From JABDIP01 sp965250245 (GTDB taxonomy: Bacteria > Pseudomonadota > Alphaproteobacteria > DSM-16000 > Inquilinaceae), in contig OZ252296.1 in NCBI GenBank assembly GCA_965250245.1, forward strand, positions 1,798,001-1,862,000: a DNA stretch of 64,000 bases, written 5' to 3'. The position numbers were made by a program, and so were the translations under genes. The notes below the pieces were generated by a model. It worked only from the letters and a program-made list of their open reading frames with translations. It was not told the DNA's origin and ran no database searches. This document shows, one piece after another, positions 8,453 to 18,363 of the stretch (its first letter is position 1; each line of letters opens with the position of its first letter).

Positions 8453-9142
8453 ATGATCGAAGACCCGCCGATCCTGACCATCAGGAGACGATTTCCACGC
8501 CCGACACCGGAACAGGTGGCCGCGCTGGCCGGCGCGCCGACCGGCTTCGTTGCCGACTGCATGGACGGTCGCGGCGCGCTCGACGCCCGGATCAAGCCGA
8601 TGGGGGCCACGCCACCGGGCTTCTGCGGGGTCGCCGTCACCTGCCAGGCCGGCCCCGGCGACTGCCTGGCGGTGCTGGCGGCGCTGGACGTCATTCGGCC
8701 AGGCGACGTGGTGGTGGCGGCCACCGACGGCTTCACCGGCACGGCGGTGGCGGGCGACCGCCTGACCGGCATGGCCCGCAATGGCGGCGCGGTCGGGTTC
8801 GTGACCGATGGCTGCGTGCGCGACATCGCCGGGATCGAGGCGGTCGGCCTGTCCTGCTATGCCTCGGGCATTACGCCCAATTCGCCGGCCAACAACGGCC
8901 CCGGCACGGTCGGCCTGCCAATTACGTTGGGCGGCATCGCCATTGAGTCCGGCGACATCATTCTGGCCGACCGGGACGGCGTGGTCGTCGTGCCTCATGC
9001 CCGCATCGATGCGGTGATCGACCGGCTGCAGCGGGTGCGCGAAGCGGAAATGGCGCTGGACGCGGAAGTGTCCGAGGGACTGTGTGTACCGCCGGACATC
9101 CGCGAGTTGCTGGCGACCGACGCGGTCCAGAACCTGGATTAG
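8453..9142 (+). CDS. RraA-family protein (HMG/CHA aldolase or oxaloacetate decarboxylase-like)
   Basis: A 229-residue protein of the RraA/dimethylmenaquinone methyltransferase-like fold. The motif G-x-x-x-D-G-x-x-R-D is intact at residues 115-124 (D119, R123, D124). In 4-hydroxy-4-methyl-2-oxoglutarate aldolases these residues bind metal and pyruvate, so this is more likely an enzyme than an RNase E inhibitor. GDIILADRDGVVVVP near the C-terminus is also family-typical. A GGAGAGGGAGAG ribosome-binding stretch precedes the ATG. It follows the LacI gene by 79 bases and probably acts on a sugar-acid breakdown product. Confidence 0.85.
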   Translation: MIEDPPILTIRRRFPRPTPEQVAALAGAPTGFVADCMDGRGALDARIKPMGATPPGFCGVAVTCQAGPGDCLAVLAALDVIRPGDVVVAATDGFTGTAVAGDRLTGMARNGGAVGFVTDGCVRDIAGIEAVGLSCYASGITPNSPANNGPGTVGLPITLGGIAIESGDIILADRDGVVVVPHARIDAVIDRLQRVREAEMALDAEVSEGLCVPPDIRELLATDAVQNLD

Positions 9143-9167
9143 TCGACCTTCGGAAAACGTTTCCGAG

Positions 9168-9310
9168 ACCCCTCACCCTCCCAACGCTTCGCGTCGGGCC
9201 CCTCCCTCTCCCACAAGGGGAGAGGGGCTCGGAGTCCGCGCCGCAACAGACCCCTCTCCCCTTGTGGGAGAGGGAGGGACCCGCGGCGAAGCCGTGGGAG
9301 GGTGAGGGGT
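9168..9310. repeat. Long GC-rich intergenic palindrome, family A (copy 2)
   Basis: The arms start CCCCTCACCCTCCCAACGCT and end GGGAGGGTGAGGGG, with a second internal pair (CCTCTCCC and its complement). The core is the same as at 2585-2721, but the spacer is different. It sits between two convergent genes and may end transcription from either side. Confidence 0.85.
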
Positions 9311-9349
9311 CAAAGAAGACGCGATCGAAAATCGCAAATCGGTTTCCGC

Positions 9350-10369
9350 CTAGGTGGTCGAGCCCGGGACCAGCCGGAATTCCACATCCACCGTGTCCGG
9401 CACCGGGTTGCCGCGCATGCGTTTCAGGATGCTCTCGGCGGCGATCTTGCCGATCTTCAGGCGCGGCGTGGCCGTGGTGGTGAGACGCTTTGGCAGGATC
9501 GAGGTGACATCCATGCCGCCCCAGCCGGCAATGCCGATATCCTCCGGCACCTTCATGCCGAGCGACTGGCAGTACATTAGCCCGCCGACGGCCATGTTGT
9601 CGTCGAGGTAGTAGAGCAGGTCGAGATCGGGCGTGCCGGCCAGGATGTGCTCGGTGCCGTAATAGCCGGAATAGAAGGATGGCGCGTCTTTCAGGATCTG
9701 GCTTGCCGCGATCGACTTGCCGGCATCCTCAAGCGCCTTGCGGAACCCGTCGAGCCGCGAGTTCCCGAGCGTGGTGAACTCCTGCTCGACCCCGACATAG
9801 CCGATCCGCCGGAACCGCTTGCCGGCGATGAACCGCCCCATCTCATAGCCGGAATCGAAATGGTTGAAGCCGACGCACATGTCGATCGGCTTGGAGTTCA
9901 GGTCCCAGATCTCGACCACCGGGATGCCGGCATTGCGCAGCAGCTCCAGCGTTCTCGGCGAGCGGTGCCGGCCGGTCAGGATCAGCCCCGCCGGCCGCCA
10001 CGCCAGCACCGACTCGACCCATTTCTCCTCCGTGCCTATGTCGTGGCCGGAGGTGCCGACCACGGTCTGGTAGCCGAACCGGCCGAGCCCCCGGTCGATG
10101 CCCTGCAGCACCTTGGCGAAGGCCTCGCTGGCGAGCTGCGGCACGCTGACGCCGACCAGGGTGGAGGCGGCCTCCGAGCCGAAGGCGGCGGCCAGCTTGT
10201 TGGGCACGTAGCCGAGCCGCTCAACCTCCTTCAGGACCCGGGTCCGGGTCGCCTCGGAGAAGCCGGACGCGTTGCGCAGCACCCGCGACGCGGTCATCTT
10301 GCTGACCCCCGCGGCCTCGGCCACGTCGGCCAGGCTGATCGGTCCGGTCGGGCGCCGCCGCTCAGCCAT
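9350..10369 (-). CDS. LacI-family transcriptional regulator (GntR-like) facing a sugar ABC operon
   Basis: About 339 residues beginning MAERRRPTGP. The helix-turn-helix reads ISLADVAEAAGVSKMTASRVLRN, with the hinge YVPNKLAAAFGSEA. The sensor domain ends with VPEDIGIAGWGGMDV. The K-M-T-A-S-R-V recognition helix resembles gluconate repressor GntR, and the palindrome in front of the gene (GTTACCGGTAAC) resembles the E. coli GntR operator, supporting a sugar-acid or related effector by inference. A longer in-frame extension to 10684 crosses the operator and is not protein-like. It is divergent from the ABC operon at 10515. Confidence 0.88.
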   Translation of the reverse strand: MAERRRPTGPISLADVAEAAGVSKMTASRVLRNASGFSEATRTRVLKEVERLGYVPNKLAAAFGSEAASTLVGVSVPQLASEAFAKVLQGIDRGLGRFGYQTVVGTSGHDIGTEEKWVESVLAWRPAGLILTGRHRSPRTLELLRNAGIPVVEIWDLNSKPIDMCVGFNHFDSGYEMGRFIAGKRFRRIGYVGVEQEFTTLGNSRLDGFRKALEDAGKSIAASQILKDAPSFYSGYYGTEHILAGTPDLDLLYYLDDNMAVGGLMYCQSLGMKVPEDIGIAGWGGMDVTSILPKRLTTTATPRLKIGKIAAESILKRMRGNPVPDTVDVEFRLVPGSTT

Positions 10370-10448
10370 TCCGCGTCCTTGTGACCGCCGATTTCGGGCC
10401 CGCTGACAGCTTGACTCTCCTGCGCGTGTACCGCACGCTTCCGGTTGC

Positions 10449-10460
10449 GTTACCGGTAAC
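10449..10460. promoter_or_regulatory. GntR/LacI-type operator candidate GTTACCGGTAAC
   Basis: A perfect 12-base palindrome with a central CG, between the divergent LacI-type regulator (start 10369) and the sugar ABC operon (start 10515). The core matches the form of the E. coli gluconate repressor operator. Confidence 0.75.
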
Positions 10461-10514
10461 TTAGCCGGGGACGCCCAAGAGAACAATAACCGCCCGATCG
10501 GCGGGGAGGAAAGC

Positions 10515-12020
<1,506 letters not shown>

Positions 12021-12031
12021 AGGGGGACGGG

Positions 12032-13054
12032 ATGCAGTCGATCGAATCCAACGCCCTGGAACCCACCAAGGGTGAGCTGGCGGGCGCCCCGTTCGCCGTG
12101 CGGGTCCTGCGGCTGCTGCCGGTCTACGGGCTGCTGGTGCTGACGGCGCTGCTGATCCTGCTGTTCTCGGTCCTGCTGCCGAACACCTTCCCGACCATGC
12201 TGAACCTGCGGGCGATCGTGTCCGACAAGGCGATCATCGCGATCCTCAGCCTGGGCGCCATGATCCCCATGGTGGCGGGCCGCATCGACCTCACCGTCGG
12301 CTACGGCATCGTGCTGTGGCACATCCTGGCGATCAGCCTGCAGGTCCTGTACGGCTTCCCCTGGCCGGTCGCGGTGCTCACCGTGCTGCTGCTGGGCGCC
12401 TTCGTCGGGCTGTGCAACGGGCTGCTGGTCGAGGTCGCCAAGATCGACAGCTTCATCGCCACGCTGGGCACCGGCACGGTGCTCTACGCGCTGGCCCTCT
12501 GGCACACCGGCGGGCGGCAGGTGGTGGGCGTGGTGCCGGACGGCTTCTACGCCATCAACGGCACCTTCGTGTTGGGGCTGCCGATCACCGGATTTTACGT
12601 GCTGGCGATCTCCATCGCGTTGTGGATCATCCTGGAATACCTGCCGATCGGCCGATATCTCTACGCCATCGGCGCCAACCCGCGGGCCGCCGAGCTGAAC
12701 GGCATCCCGACCCGCAAATACGTCATCGGCGCCTTCATGGCGTCGGGGATCATGACCGCGCTGACCGGCATCCTGCTGGCCTCGAAGCTGCGCATCGGCC
12801 AGGCCAGCGTCGGGCTGGAATACCTGCTGCCGGCCCTGGTCGGCGCCTTTCTCGGCTCCACCACCATCAAGCCCGGGCGGGTCAATGTCTGGGGCACGAT
12901 CGTCGGGGTGGCGATCCTGGCGGTCGGCATCTCCGGCATCCAGCAGATCGGCGGCTCGTTCTGGGTCGAGCCGCTGTTCAACGGCGTGACCCTGCTGATC
13001 GCCATCGGCATCGCCGGCTACGCCCAGCGCCGCAAGGGTGCCGCGCGCAAATGA
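12032..13054 (+). CDS. Sugar ABC transporter permease (RbsC type)
   Basis: A 340-residue inner-membrane protein with about eight to ten hydrophobic helices. AGRIDLTVGYGIVLWHILAI and the loop GRYLYAIGANPRAAELNGI are characteristic of RbsC/XylH/AraH permeases. It begins eleven bases after the ATPase gene and works with it and with the receptor that follows. Confidence 0.9.
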   Translation: MQSIESNALEPTKGELAGAPFAVRVLRLLPVYGLLVLTALLILLFSVLLPNTFPTMLNLRAIVSDKAIIAILSLGAMIPMVAGRIDLTVGYGIVLWHILAISLQVLYGFPWPVAVLTVLLLGAFVGLCNGLLVEVAKIDSFIATLGTGTVLYALALWHTGGRQVVGVVPDGFYAINGTFVLGLPITGFYVLAISIALWIILEYLPIGRYLYAIGANPRAAELNGIPTRKYVIGAFMASGIMTALTGILLASKLRIGQASVGLEYLLPALVGAFLGSTTIKPGRVNVWGTIVGVAILAVGISGIQQIGGSFWVEPLFNGVTLLIAIGIAGYAQRRKGAARK

Positions 13055-13094
13055 TCAAGCATCACGAATAATCGTCAAACGGGAGGACCCAAGC

Positions 13095-14195
13095 ATGAGA
13101 AAGACACTTCTGGCCGCCGCCGCCGCGACGGTGACGACGGCCCTTCTGGCCGGCGTGCCGGCGGTTGCGGATTCGATCTCCGACGCCATGGCGCTGGTCG
13201 ACCGGCATGCCGGCCGCAAGGAGGTCTGGGACGGCCCGACCTCCGGCCCGGCGGCGGCGGACGGCCGCACCATCGTCGTGCTGGCGGCGGATCTGAAGAA
13301 TGGCGGCGTGCTCGGCGTCACCCGCGGCGTGGAAGAGGCGGCCGAGGTGATGGGCTGGGACGTCCGCGTGCTGGACGGCGCCGGCTCTGTCTCGGGCCGC
13401 ACCGCCGCCTTCGGCCAGGCGCTGGCGCTGCAGCCGCACGGCATCGTCATCAACGGCTTCGATGCGGTGGAGCAGAAGCCCGGCATGGAGGCGGCCGCGG
13501 AGGCCGGCATCCCGCTGGTGAGCTGGCACGCCTCGCCGATGATCGGTCCCGACCCGGAGAACGGCGTCTTCGCCAACGTCTCCACCGACGCCATGGAGGT
13601 GTCCGCGGCCGCCGCCATGTGGGCCTTCGCCGATGCCGGCGGCGAGCCCGGCGTGGTGATCTTCACCGATTCCACCTACTCGATCGCCATCGCCAAGGCG
13701 GACCGGATGAAGGAGGAGATCGAGCGGCTGGGCGGCACGGTGCTGGAATATGTCGACACGCCGATCGCCGACACCTCCAACCGCATGCCGACGCTGACCA
13801 CCGCGCTCTTGCAGCGCCATGGCAATGCCTGGACCCACAGCCTTGCGATCAATGACATCTATTTCGATTTCATGGGGCCGTCCCTCGCCGCCGCCGGGCT
13901 GCCGGGCGACAGCGCGCCCAAGGCGGTCGCCGCCGGCGATGGCTCGGAATCCGCCTATCAGCGCATTCGCGCCGGCCAGTACCAGTCGGTCACGGTGGCG
14001 GAGCCGCTGAACCTGCAGGGCTGGCAACTGGTCGACGAGTTGAACCGCGCCATGCAGGGCGCGGAATGGTCCGGCTATACCTCGCCGCTGCATGTCGTGA
14101 CGGCGGACAACATCGCCTTCGATGGCGGCCCGGGCAACGTCTTCGACCCGGGCAACGGCTATCGGGACGAATACCGCAAGATCTGGGGCCGTTAG
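13095..14195 (+). CDS. Sugar ABC transporter substrate-binding protein (CUT2 type)
   Basis: About 366 residues. A signal peptide (MRKTLLAAAAATVTTALL, cleavage near VPAVADS) is followed by a type-I periplasmic binding fold with TIVVLAADLKNGGVLGVTRG and PHGIVINGFDA. The ATG at 13095 is chosen because GGGAGGACCC lies just upstream and the signal peptide starts there. It ends in the C-terminal segment FDPGNGYRDEYRKIWG. Third gene of the operon; it delivers an unidentified sugar or polyol to the permease. Confidence 0.9.
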   Translation: MRKTLLAAAAATVTTALLAGVPAVADSISDAMALVDRHAGRKEVWDGPTSGPAAADGRTIVVLAADLKNGGVLGVTRGVEEAAEVMGWDVRVLDGAGSVSGRTAAFGQALALQPHGIVINGFDAVEQKPGMEAAAEAGIPLVSWHASPMIGPDPENGVFANVSTDAMEVSAAAAMWAFADAGGEPGVVIFTDSTYSIAIAKADRMKEEIERLGGTVLEYVDTPIADTSNRMPTLTTALLQRHGNAWTHSLAINDIYFDFMGPSLAAAGLPGDSAPKAVAAGDGSESAYQRIRAGQYQSVTVAEPLNLQGWQLVDELNRAMQGAEWSGYTSPLHVVTADNIAFDGGPGNVFDPGNGYRDEYRKIWGR

Positions 14196-14212
14196 GAACG
14201 AGCCGGGCGGCC

Positions 14213-14251
14213 GGCCGGGGCGGTGGCTGGTGCCTCACCGCCGCCCCGGCC
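14213..14251 (+). terminator. Possible terminator hairpin after the sugar ABC operon
   Basis: GGCCGGGGCGGTG pairs with CACCGCCGCCCCGGCC, leaving a three-base bulge and a ten-base loop. It begins 17 bases after the receptor stop codon. There is no T-run, so termination strength is uncertain. Confidence 0.4.
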
Positions 14252-14382
14252 ACCCGCGGGCTGAAATGGTTAGATTAGAGTTTCCGAATAAGTCCCTGAA
14301 AAACGTCGCGTATTGTAGGAATTGTTAATCTCTTGGCGGTATCCCTGCTCTTCAGTCTGTCTGAATCAGGAGGAGGCGACGG

Positions 14383-14802
14383 ATGAACCGCCGTGCCATG
14401 CTTACAATCGGTGCCGCCGGTGCGGCGACCGCCGTTTTTGTACCGCCGCAGGTGCTCGCCGCCGGACCCAGCTCGCTGGTGACGCCGCTGGCCGGGTCGG
14501 TCTACTACACCCTGGACGCCCCCGGCCGCTGGGCCGGCAAGGAGGGCGGCCACATTCCGACCATCGAGCGCAACGGCTCGACCGTCCAGATCACCACCGG
14601 CCACGAGATGGACGATTACCACCACTACATCGTCAAGCACATGCTTCTGGATAAGGATTTCCAGTTCATGGACGAGATGATGTTCGACCCGGAGAAGGAC
14701 GCGCCGATCTCCGAGCACAACATCCGCGGCCAAAGGCAGGCCGTTTACGCGGTCAGCGTCTGCAACAAGCACGATGCCTGGCTGAACGTGCTGGAGATCT
14801 AG
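14383..14802 (+). CDS. Tat-exported superoxide reductase-like (desulfoferrodoxin/neelaredoxin family) protein
   Basis: A 139-residue protein. The N-terminus NRRAMLTIG with an Ala-rich core ending VLAA is a twin-arginine signal. The mature part holds the ligand pattern of the superoxide reductase iron centre: H57 (GGHIP), H74 (GHEM), H80 (HHYI), and C127 with H130 (CNKH). The spacings H-x5-H and C-x2-H match the family. The usual Glu-Lys pair before the first His is replaced by Gly-Gly, so catalysis may be altered. GAGGAGGCGAC precedes the ATG. It stands alone between a sugar operon and a bidirectional terminator. The likely role is periplasmic superoxide reduction or iron redox chemistry. Confidence 0.75.
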   Translation: MNRRAMLTIGAAGAATAVFVPPQVLAAGPSSLVTPLAGSVYYTLDAPGRWAGKEGGHIPTIERNGSTVQITTGHEMDDYHHYIVKHMLLDKDFQFMDEMMFDPEKDAPISEHNIRGQRQAVYAVSVCNKHDAWLNVLEI

Positions 14803-14838
14803 CCGGCGACAGGACCTCGGCTCTGCCGAGTTGGACGA

Positions 14839-14865
14839 AAACGCCGGGGATCTTCCCCGGCGTTT
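14839..14865. terminator. Bidirectional rho-independent terminator
   Basis: A perfect 12-base-pair stem (AAACGCCGGGGA with TCCCCGGCGTTT) and a three-base loop. A T-rich run follows on the plus strand (TTTCTCTTT) and there is an A-run on the other side. It lies between the convergent superoxide-reductase-like gene and the TRAP operon and can serve both. Confidence 0.9.
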
Positions 14866-14875
14866 CTCTTTCCGG

Positions 14876-16471
14876 TCAGAGGAAAACCGTCACGATGGCG
14901 GGATAGATCAGCAGGATCGACAGCGCCAGAAGCTGGATCGCGATGAAGGGCAGGAAGCCCCGGAAGATGTCGGTCAGCGAGATATGCGGCGGCGCCACGG
15001 ATTTCAGGTAGAAGGCCGCCGGTCCGAAGGGGGGCGACAGGAAGCTGACCTGCATGTTCATGCAGAACACCACGCCGAACCAGATCGGCACCAGCGAGGC
15101 CGGGATGGCGCCAAAGAAGCCGATCTCCTCGACCGGCAGCCGGGTGACGATGGGCAGGAACACCGGCATCACCAGCAGCACGATGCCGACCCAGTCCATG
15201 AAGGCGCCCAGCACCAGGAAGATGACCATCATCGTCAGGATGACGCCCATGGTCGGCAGCTCGGCGCCGACGATCAGATTGGCGACGTAGTTCGGTCCGC
15301 CGGCGATCGTGTAGGCGCCGGCCAGCGCCGTGGCGCCGAAGGTGACCCACAGGATCGTGCCGGTGGACTTGAAGGTCCGCATCAGCGACTCGCGCAGCAG
15401 GTCCCAACTCATCTCGCCGCGGATCGCGGTAATCACCAGGACGGCGACCACGCCCATGCCGGCGGCCTCCGTGATCCCGGTTATGCCGGCATAGATACAG
15501 CCCAGAACGACAACAACGACGATGAGCGGGGGCACGAGGCCCCGTCCCATTTCCCAGGATCGACGCAGTCGCTCGCGGCTGAAAACCGTCAGCAGCAGCC
15601 CGGCCGAAGCGACCGAGATGATGACCAGCCAGCCGGCCTGGCTCCATGTGCTCAGCCCGATCGGGTCGCCGTCTTCAATCGCTATATCCGCCTGCCCGGT
15701 GATCTGGAAAAAGGCTGCCCGTGCCGCAAGGACGAGGGACACCGGAGCGCTCACCATGAGTACCAGCGCGGCGAAAAGCACGAGCTTCTCACGCGTCGTG
15801 GGCTCGTCGTCGGATGGCTCGGCGAGCGGCGCCTGCTCCGGATGAAGCTGGGTCCGCACGATGATGTAGATGATGAAGAACGACGCCAGCATGAAGCCGG
15901 GAATGAACGACGCGGTGAAGAGGTTCTTGATCGAGCTTTCCGTCACCAGCCCGTAGATGATCAGCACGATCGAGGGCGGGATCATCGTGCCGAGCGATCC
16001 CGATGCGCAGATCGTCCCGATCGCCAGGTTCTGGTTGTAGCCGAGCCGCAGCATCTGCGGCAGCGCGATCAAGCCGAGCAGCACCACCTCGCCGCCGATG
16101 ATGCCCGACATCGCCGCCATGATGATCGCCATGATCGCCGTGACGATGGCGATGCCGCCGCGCGTGCGGTTCAGCCAGAGATTCAGGCTGGAATACATGT
16201 CGCGCGCGATGCCGGATCGCTCCAGCAGGCTCGCCATGAAGATGAACAGCGGCACCGAGATGATGACGTAATCCGTCATCAGCCCGTAAATGCGCTGGGC
16301 GAGGATATTGAGCACGCCGCTGCCGAAATTGCTGAACAGCGCGTCCGGCCCGAATTTCATCAGCAGCACGGCAACTGCCAGTATGCCGGAGGCAAACCCC
16401 AGCGGCATGCCGATCGCCAGCAGCGCGAGCATGGCGACGAGCAGGATCAGCGATAGCGTGCCAATGTCCAT
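14876..16471 (-). CDS. TRAP transporter large permease subunit (DctM type)
   Basis: 531 residues, an integral membrane protein with roughly a dozen or more helices. Family motifs include GMPLGFASGILAVAV near the start, GEVVLLGLIALPQMLRLGYN, ASGSLGTMIPPSIVLIIYGL and SFLSPPFGPAAFYLKSV near the end. It is longer than classical DctM, as in the mannitol/chloroaromatic-type TRAP subfamily. It is the sodium-coupled transport subunit and the third gene after the receptor and small subunit, ending at the shared terminator. Confidence 0.93.
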   Translation of the reverse strand: MDIGTLSLILLVAMLALLAIGMPLGFASGILAVAVLLMKFGPDALFSNFGSGVLNILAQRIYGLMTDYVIISVPLFIFMASLLERSGIARDMYSSLNLWLNRTRGGIAIVTAIMAIIMAAMSGIIGGEVVLLGLIALPQMLRLGYNQNLAIGTICASGSLGTMIPPSIVLIIYGLVTESSIKNLFTASFIPGFMLASFFIIYIIVRTQLHPEQAPLAEPSDDEPTTREKLVLFAALVLMVSAPVSLVLAARAAFFQITGQADIAIEDGDPIGLSTWSQAGWLVIISVASAGLLLTVFSRERLRRSWEMGRGLVPPLIVVVVVLGCIYAGITGITEAAGMGVVAVLVITAIRGEMSWDLLRESLMRTFKSTGTILWVTFGATALAGAYTIAGGPNYVANLIVGAELPTMGVILTMMVIFLVLGAFMDWVGIVLLVMPVFLPIVTRLPVEEIGFFGAIPASLVPIWFGVVFCMNMQVSFLSPPFGPAAFYLKSVAPPHISLTDIFRGFLPFIAIQLLALSILLIYPAIVTVFL

Positions 16472-16504
16472 GTGGAGTGACTTTCGATCGGCCTTGGCCC
16501 GGGC

Positions 16505-17044
16505 TCAGTCGACGTGCTCGTCGGTGACTTCCTGGACCAGGTCGTGGGCCTCTTTTTCATGGCCCCAATCGGTGATCAGGTTGGCGACCGCCTGGGCTGC
16601 AATCAGCACGACGGTAATCAGCACCAGCGGCTTCATGGTGGCCGGGATCGGCGGGTCCCATGCGGTGCCGAAGGTCTCCCAGCGATTGAGCTTGTCCCAG
16701 GCCTCGCCAAACCCTCCCCAGACGACAGCCGCGGCGAACAGACAGATCAACAGGGTGGAAATCAGGTCGAAAACCCGCTGCAGCCACCGGGGCGCCATAT
16801 CGTAGAGGATGAAGATACGGATATGGCCGCGCTGCTGCATGACGTAGAGACCGGCCAGCAGGTAGATCATCCCGGCGAGCCAGAGCGACATCTCGTTGGC
16901 CCAAAGGGTCGGCCGCGCGAATACCTCTCGCACGACGATCTCGTAGAACATGACGCCGGAGATCAGGGCGACCAGAAACATGCCGATCCGGCTGATGCCG
17001 AGGCTGATGTAGTCGATCCAGCTCTTGGCTTCGTGCTCGACCAT
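16505..17044 (-). CDS. TRAP transporter small permease subunit (DctQ type)
   Basis: 179 residues with four hydrophobic helices. FYEIVVREVFARPTLWANEMSLW matches the conserved DctQ segment. It lies between the receptor and large-permease genes on the same strand and pairs with the large subunit in the inner membrane. Confidence 0.92.
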   Translation of the reverse strand: MVEHEAKSWIDYISLGISRIGMFLVALISGVMFYEIVVREVFARPTLWANEMSLWLAGMIYLLAGLYVMQQRGHIRIFILYDMAPRWLQRVFDLISTLLICLFAAAVVWGGFGEAWDKLNRWETFGTAWDPPIPATMKPLVLITVVLIAAQAVANLITDWGHEKEAHDLVQEVTDEHVD

Positions 17045-17180
17045 GGTTGGCCTGTCCTGGAAATGGCGAGGGCCGTTGGCCGCGCCGCTGAGAGACTAGG
17101 CGATAGGAATGCGGCGGGTGGCGGGTGTCCGGCGGGGCGGGCCCGTCAGAGGACCCGCCCGCCGAACTTCCCGCACCGGC

Positions 17181-18209
17181 CTACTGGATCAGGCCCAGCT
17201 GGCCCATGAAGTTGACATGGCTGTCGACCAGCGCGCGCGCTTCCGGCGTGCGGTCGGCCCAGCGCTGCCAGGCCGCCTGGGCGGCGCCGCGGAAGGCGGC
17301 CCGGTCCTCAGGAGACCAGTCATACAGGGTGACGCCGGACTCGCGCAGGGCGGCGGCGGCCTCGTTGTTCTTCACCTCGAAGGTCAACGCGGTCTGGAAG
17401 GCCAGCTTCTGCATCGCCACGTCGATAATCCGCTTGATGTCCTCCGGCAGCCCGTCCCAGACATCCTTGCGGATGGCCAGATGGTCGGACGGCATGGAGT
17501 GGAAGCCCGGATAGGTGGCGTGGCTCACCAGATCGTAGAGGCCCAGGCCGACATTGTTGGCCAGGCCCGACGCGTCGGCGCCGTCGATGATGCCGGTCTC
17601 AAGCGCGGTGAAGATCTCGGTGAAATCCATCACGATCGGCTTGGCGCCCAGCTCGGCGAAGATCTCGGTCTCCAGCCCCGGCGGGGAGCGGAACTTCCAG
17701 TCCACCAGATCCTCCGGCCCGGCGATCGGACGCGACGAGGACATGGATTCCTGGCCGTACACCCACCAGCCGATCAGCTGCATGTTGTACTGGTTGTACA
17801 GCGAGTTGGCGGCCTCGAAGCCGTCGCCGTAGTAGAGCCAGGCATATTGCTGCCAGGGTGTGTCATAGCCGCCCATGATATCGCCAACGAACTGGAAGGC
17901 CGGGTTCTTGCCGGTCTGGTACGCGCCGCCGGTCATGTCGCCGTCCAGGATGCCGGTCGCCGCGGCGTCGAAGGTCTCCACCGACTTCACGACGGAGGAG
18001 GAGAAGAACATCTCGATGTCGACGCGGCCGCCGGACATGGTCTCCACGTCGTCGACGAATTGCTGCGCCAGCTTGCCCGAGACCGTCTCCGGGGCGTAGT
18101 GGGTCTGGATGCGCAGGGTGATTTCCTGGGCGCTGGCGGCCTGCGCGACCATCAGCGCACCGACGGCCGCGCCGAGGGCAGGGGCCAGTGTGCGAATCGA
18201 AAGTGTCAT
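17181..18209 (-). CDS. TRAP transporter solute-binding protein (DctP, TakP-like subfamily)
   Basis: About 342 residues. A signal peptide (MTLSIRTLAPALGAAVGALM, cleavage after AASAQ) precedes ITLRIQTHYAPETVSGKLAQ. The segment WKFRSPPGLETEIFAELGAK contains the conserved Arg that contacts the substrate carboxylate in TRAP receptors. SHATYPGFHSMPSDH is typical of the TakP/mannitol-chloroaromatic group. The start is set by the signal peptide and by GGGAGGAAACGC. It is the first gene of the TRAP operon. The substrate is probably an organic acid, identity unknown. Confidence 0.92.
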   Translation of the reverse strand: MTLSIRTLAPALGAAVGALMVAQAASAQEITLRIQTHYAPETVSGKLAQQFVDDVETMSGGRVDIEMFFSSSVVKSVETFDAAATGILDGDMTGGAYQTGKNPAFQFVGDIMGGYDTPWQQYAWLYYGDGFEAANSLYNQYNMQLIGWWVYGQESMSSSRPIAGPEDLVDWKFRSPPGLETEIFAELGAKPIVMDFTEIFTALETGIIDGADASGLANNVGLGLYDLVSHATYPGFHSMPSDHLAIRKDVWDGLPEDIKRIIDVAMQKLAFQTALTFEVKNNEAAAALRESGVTLYDWSPEDRAAFRGAAQAAWQRWADRTPEARALVDSHVNFMGQLGLIQ

Positions 18210-18363
18210 GCGTTTCCTCCCTTGAGGTGTTGCGGCGCGTCTGGCGCTTCTCATGGCGCCTCGGCGTCTTTGTGTGGTGCTACAATAGGATGATTGTGAC
18301 GGGTGTCTCCGGATGCGTCCAGCGTGGTCGGTCCCAATGCGCCGAATTGCCCGCGATCGCTGT

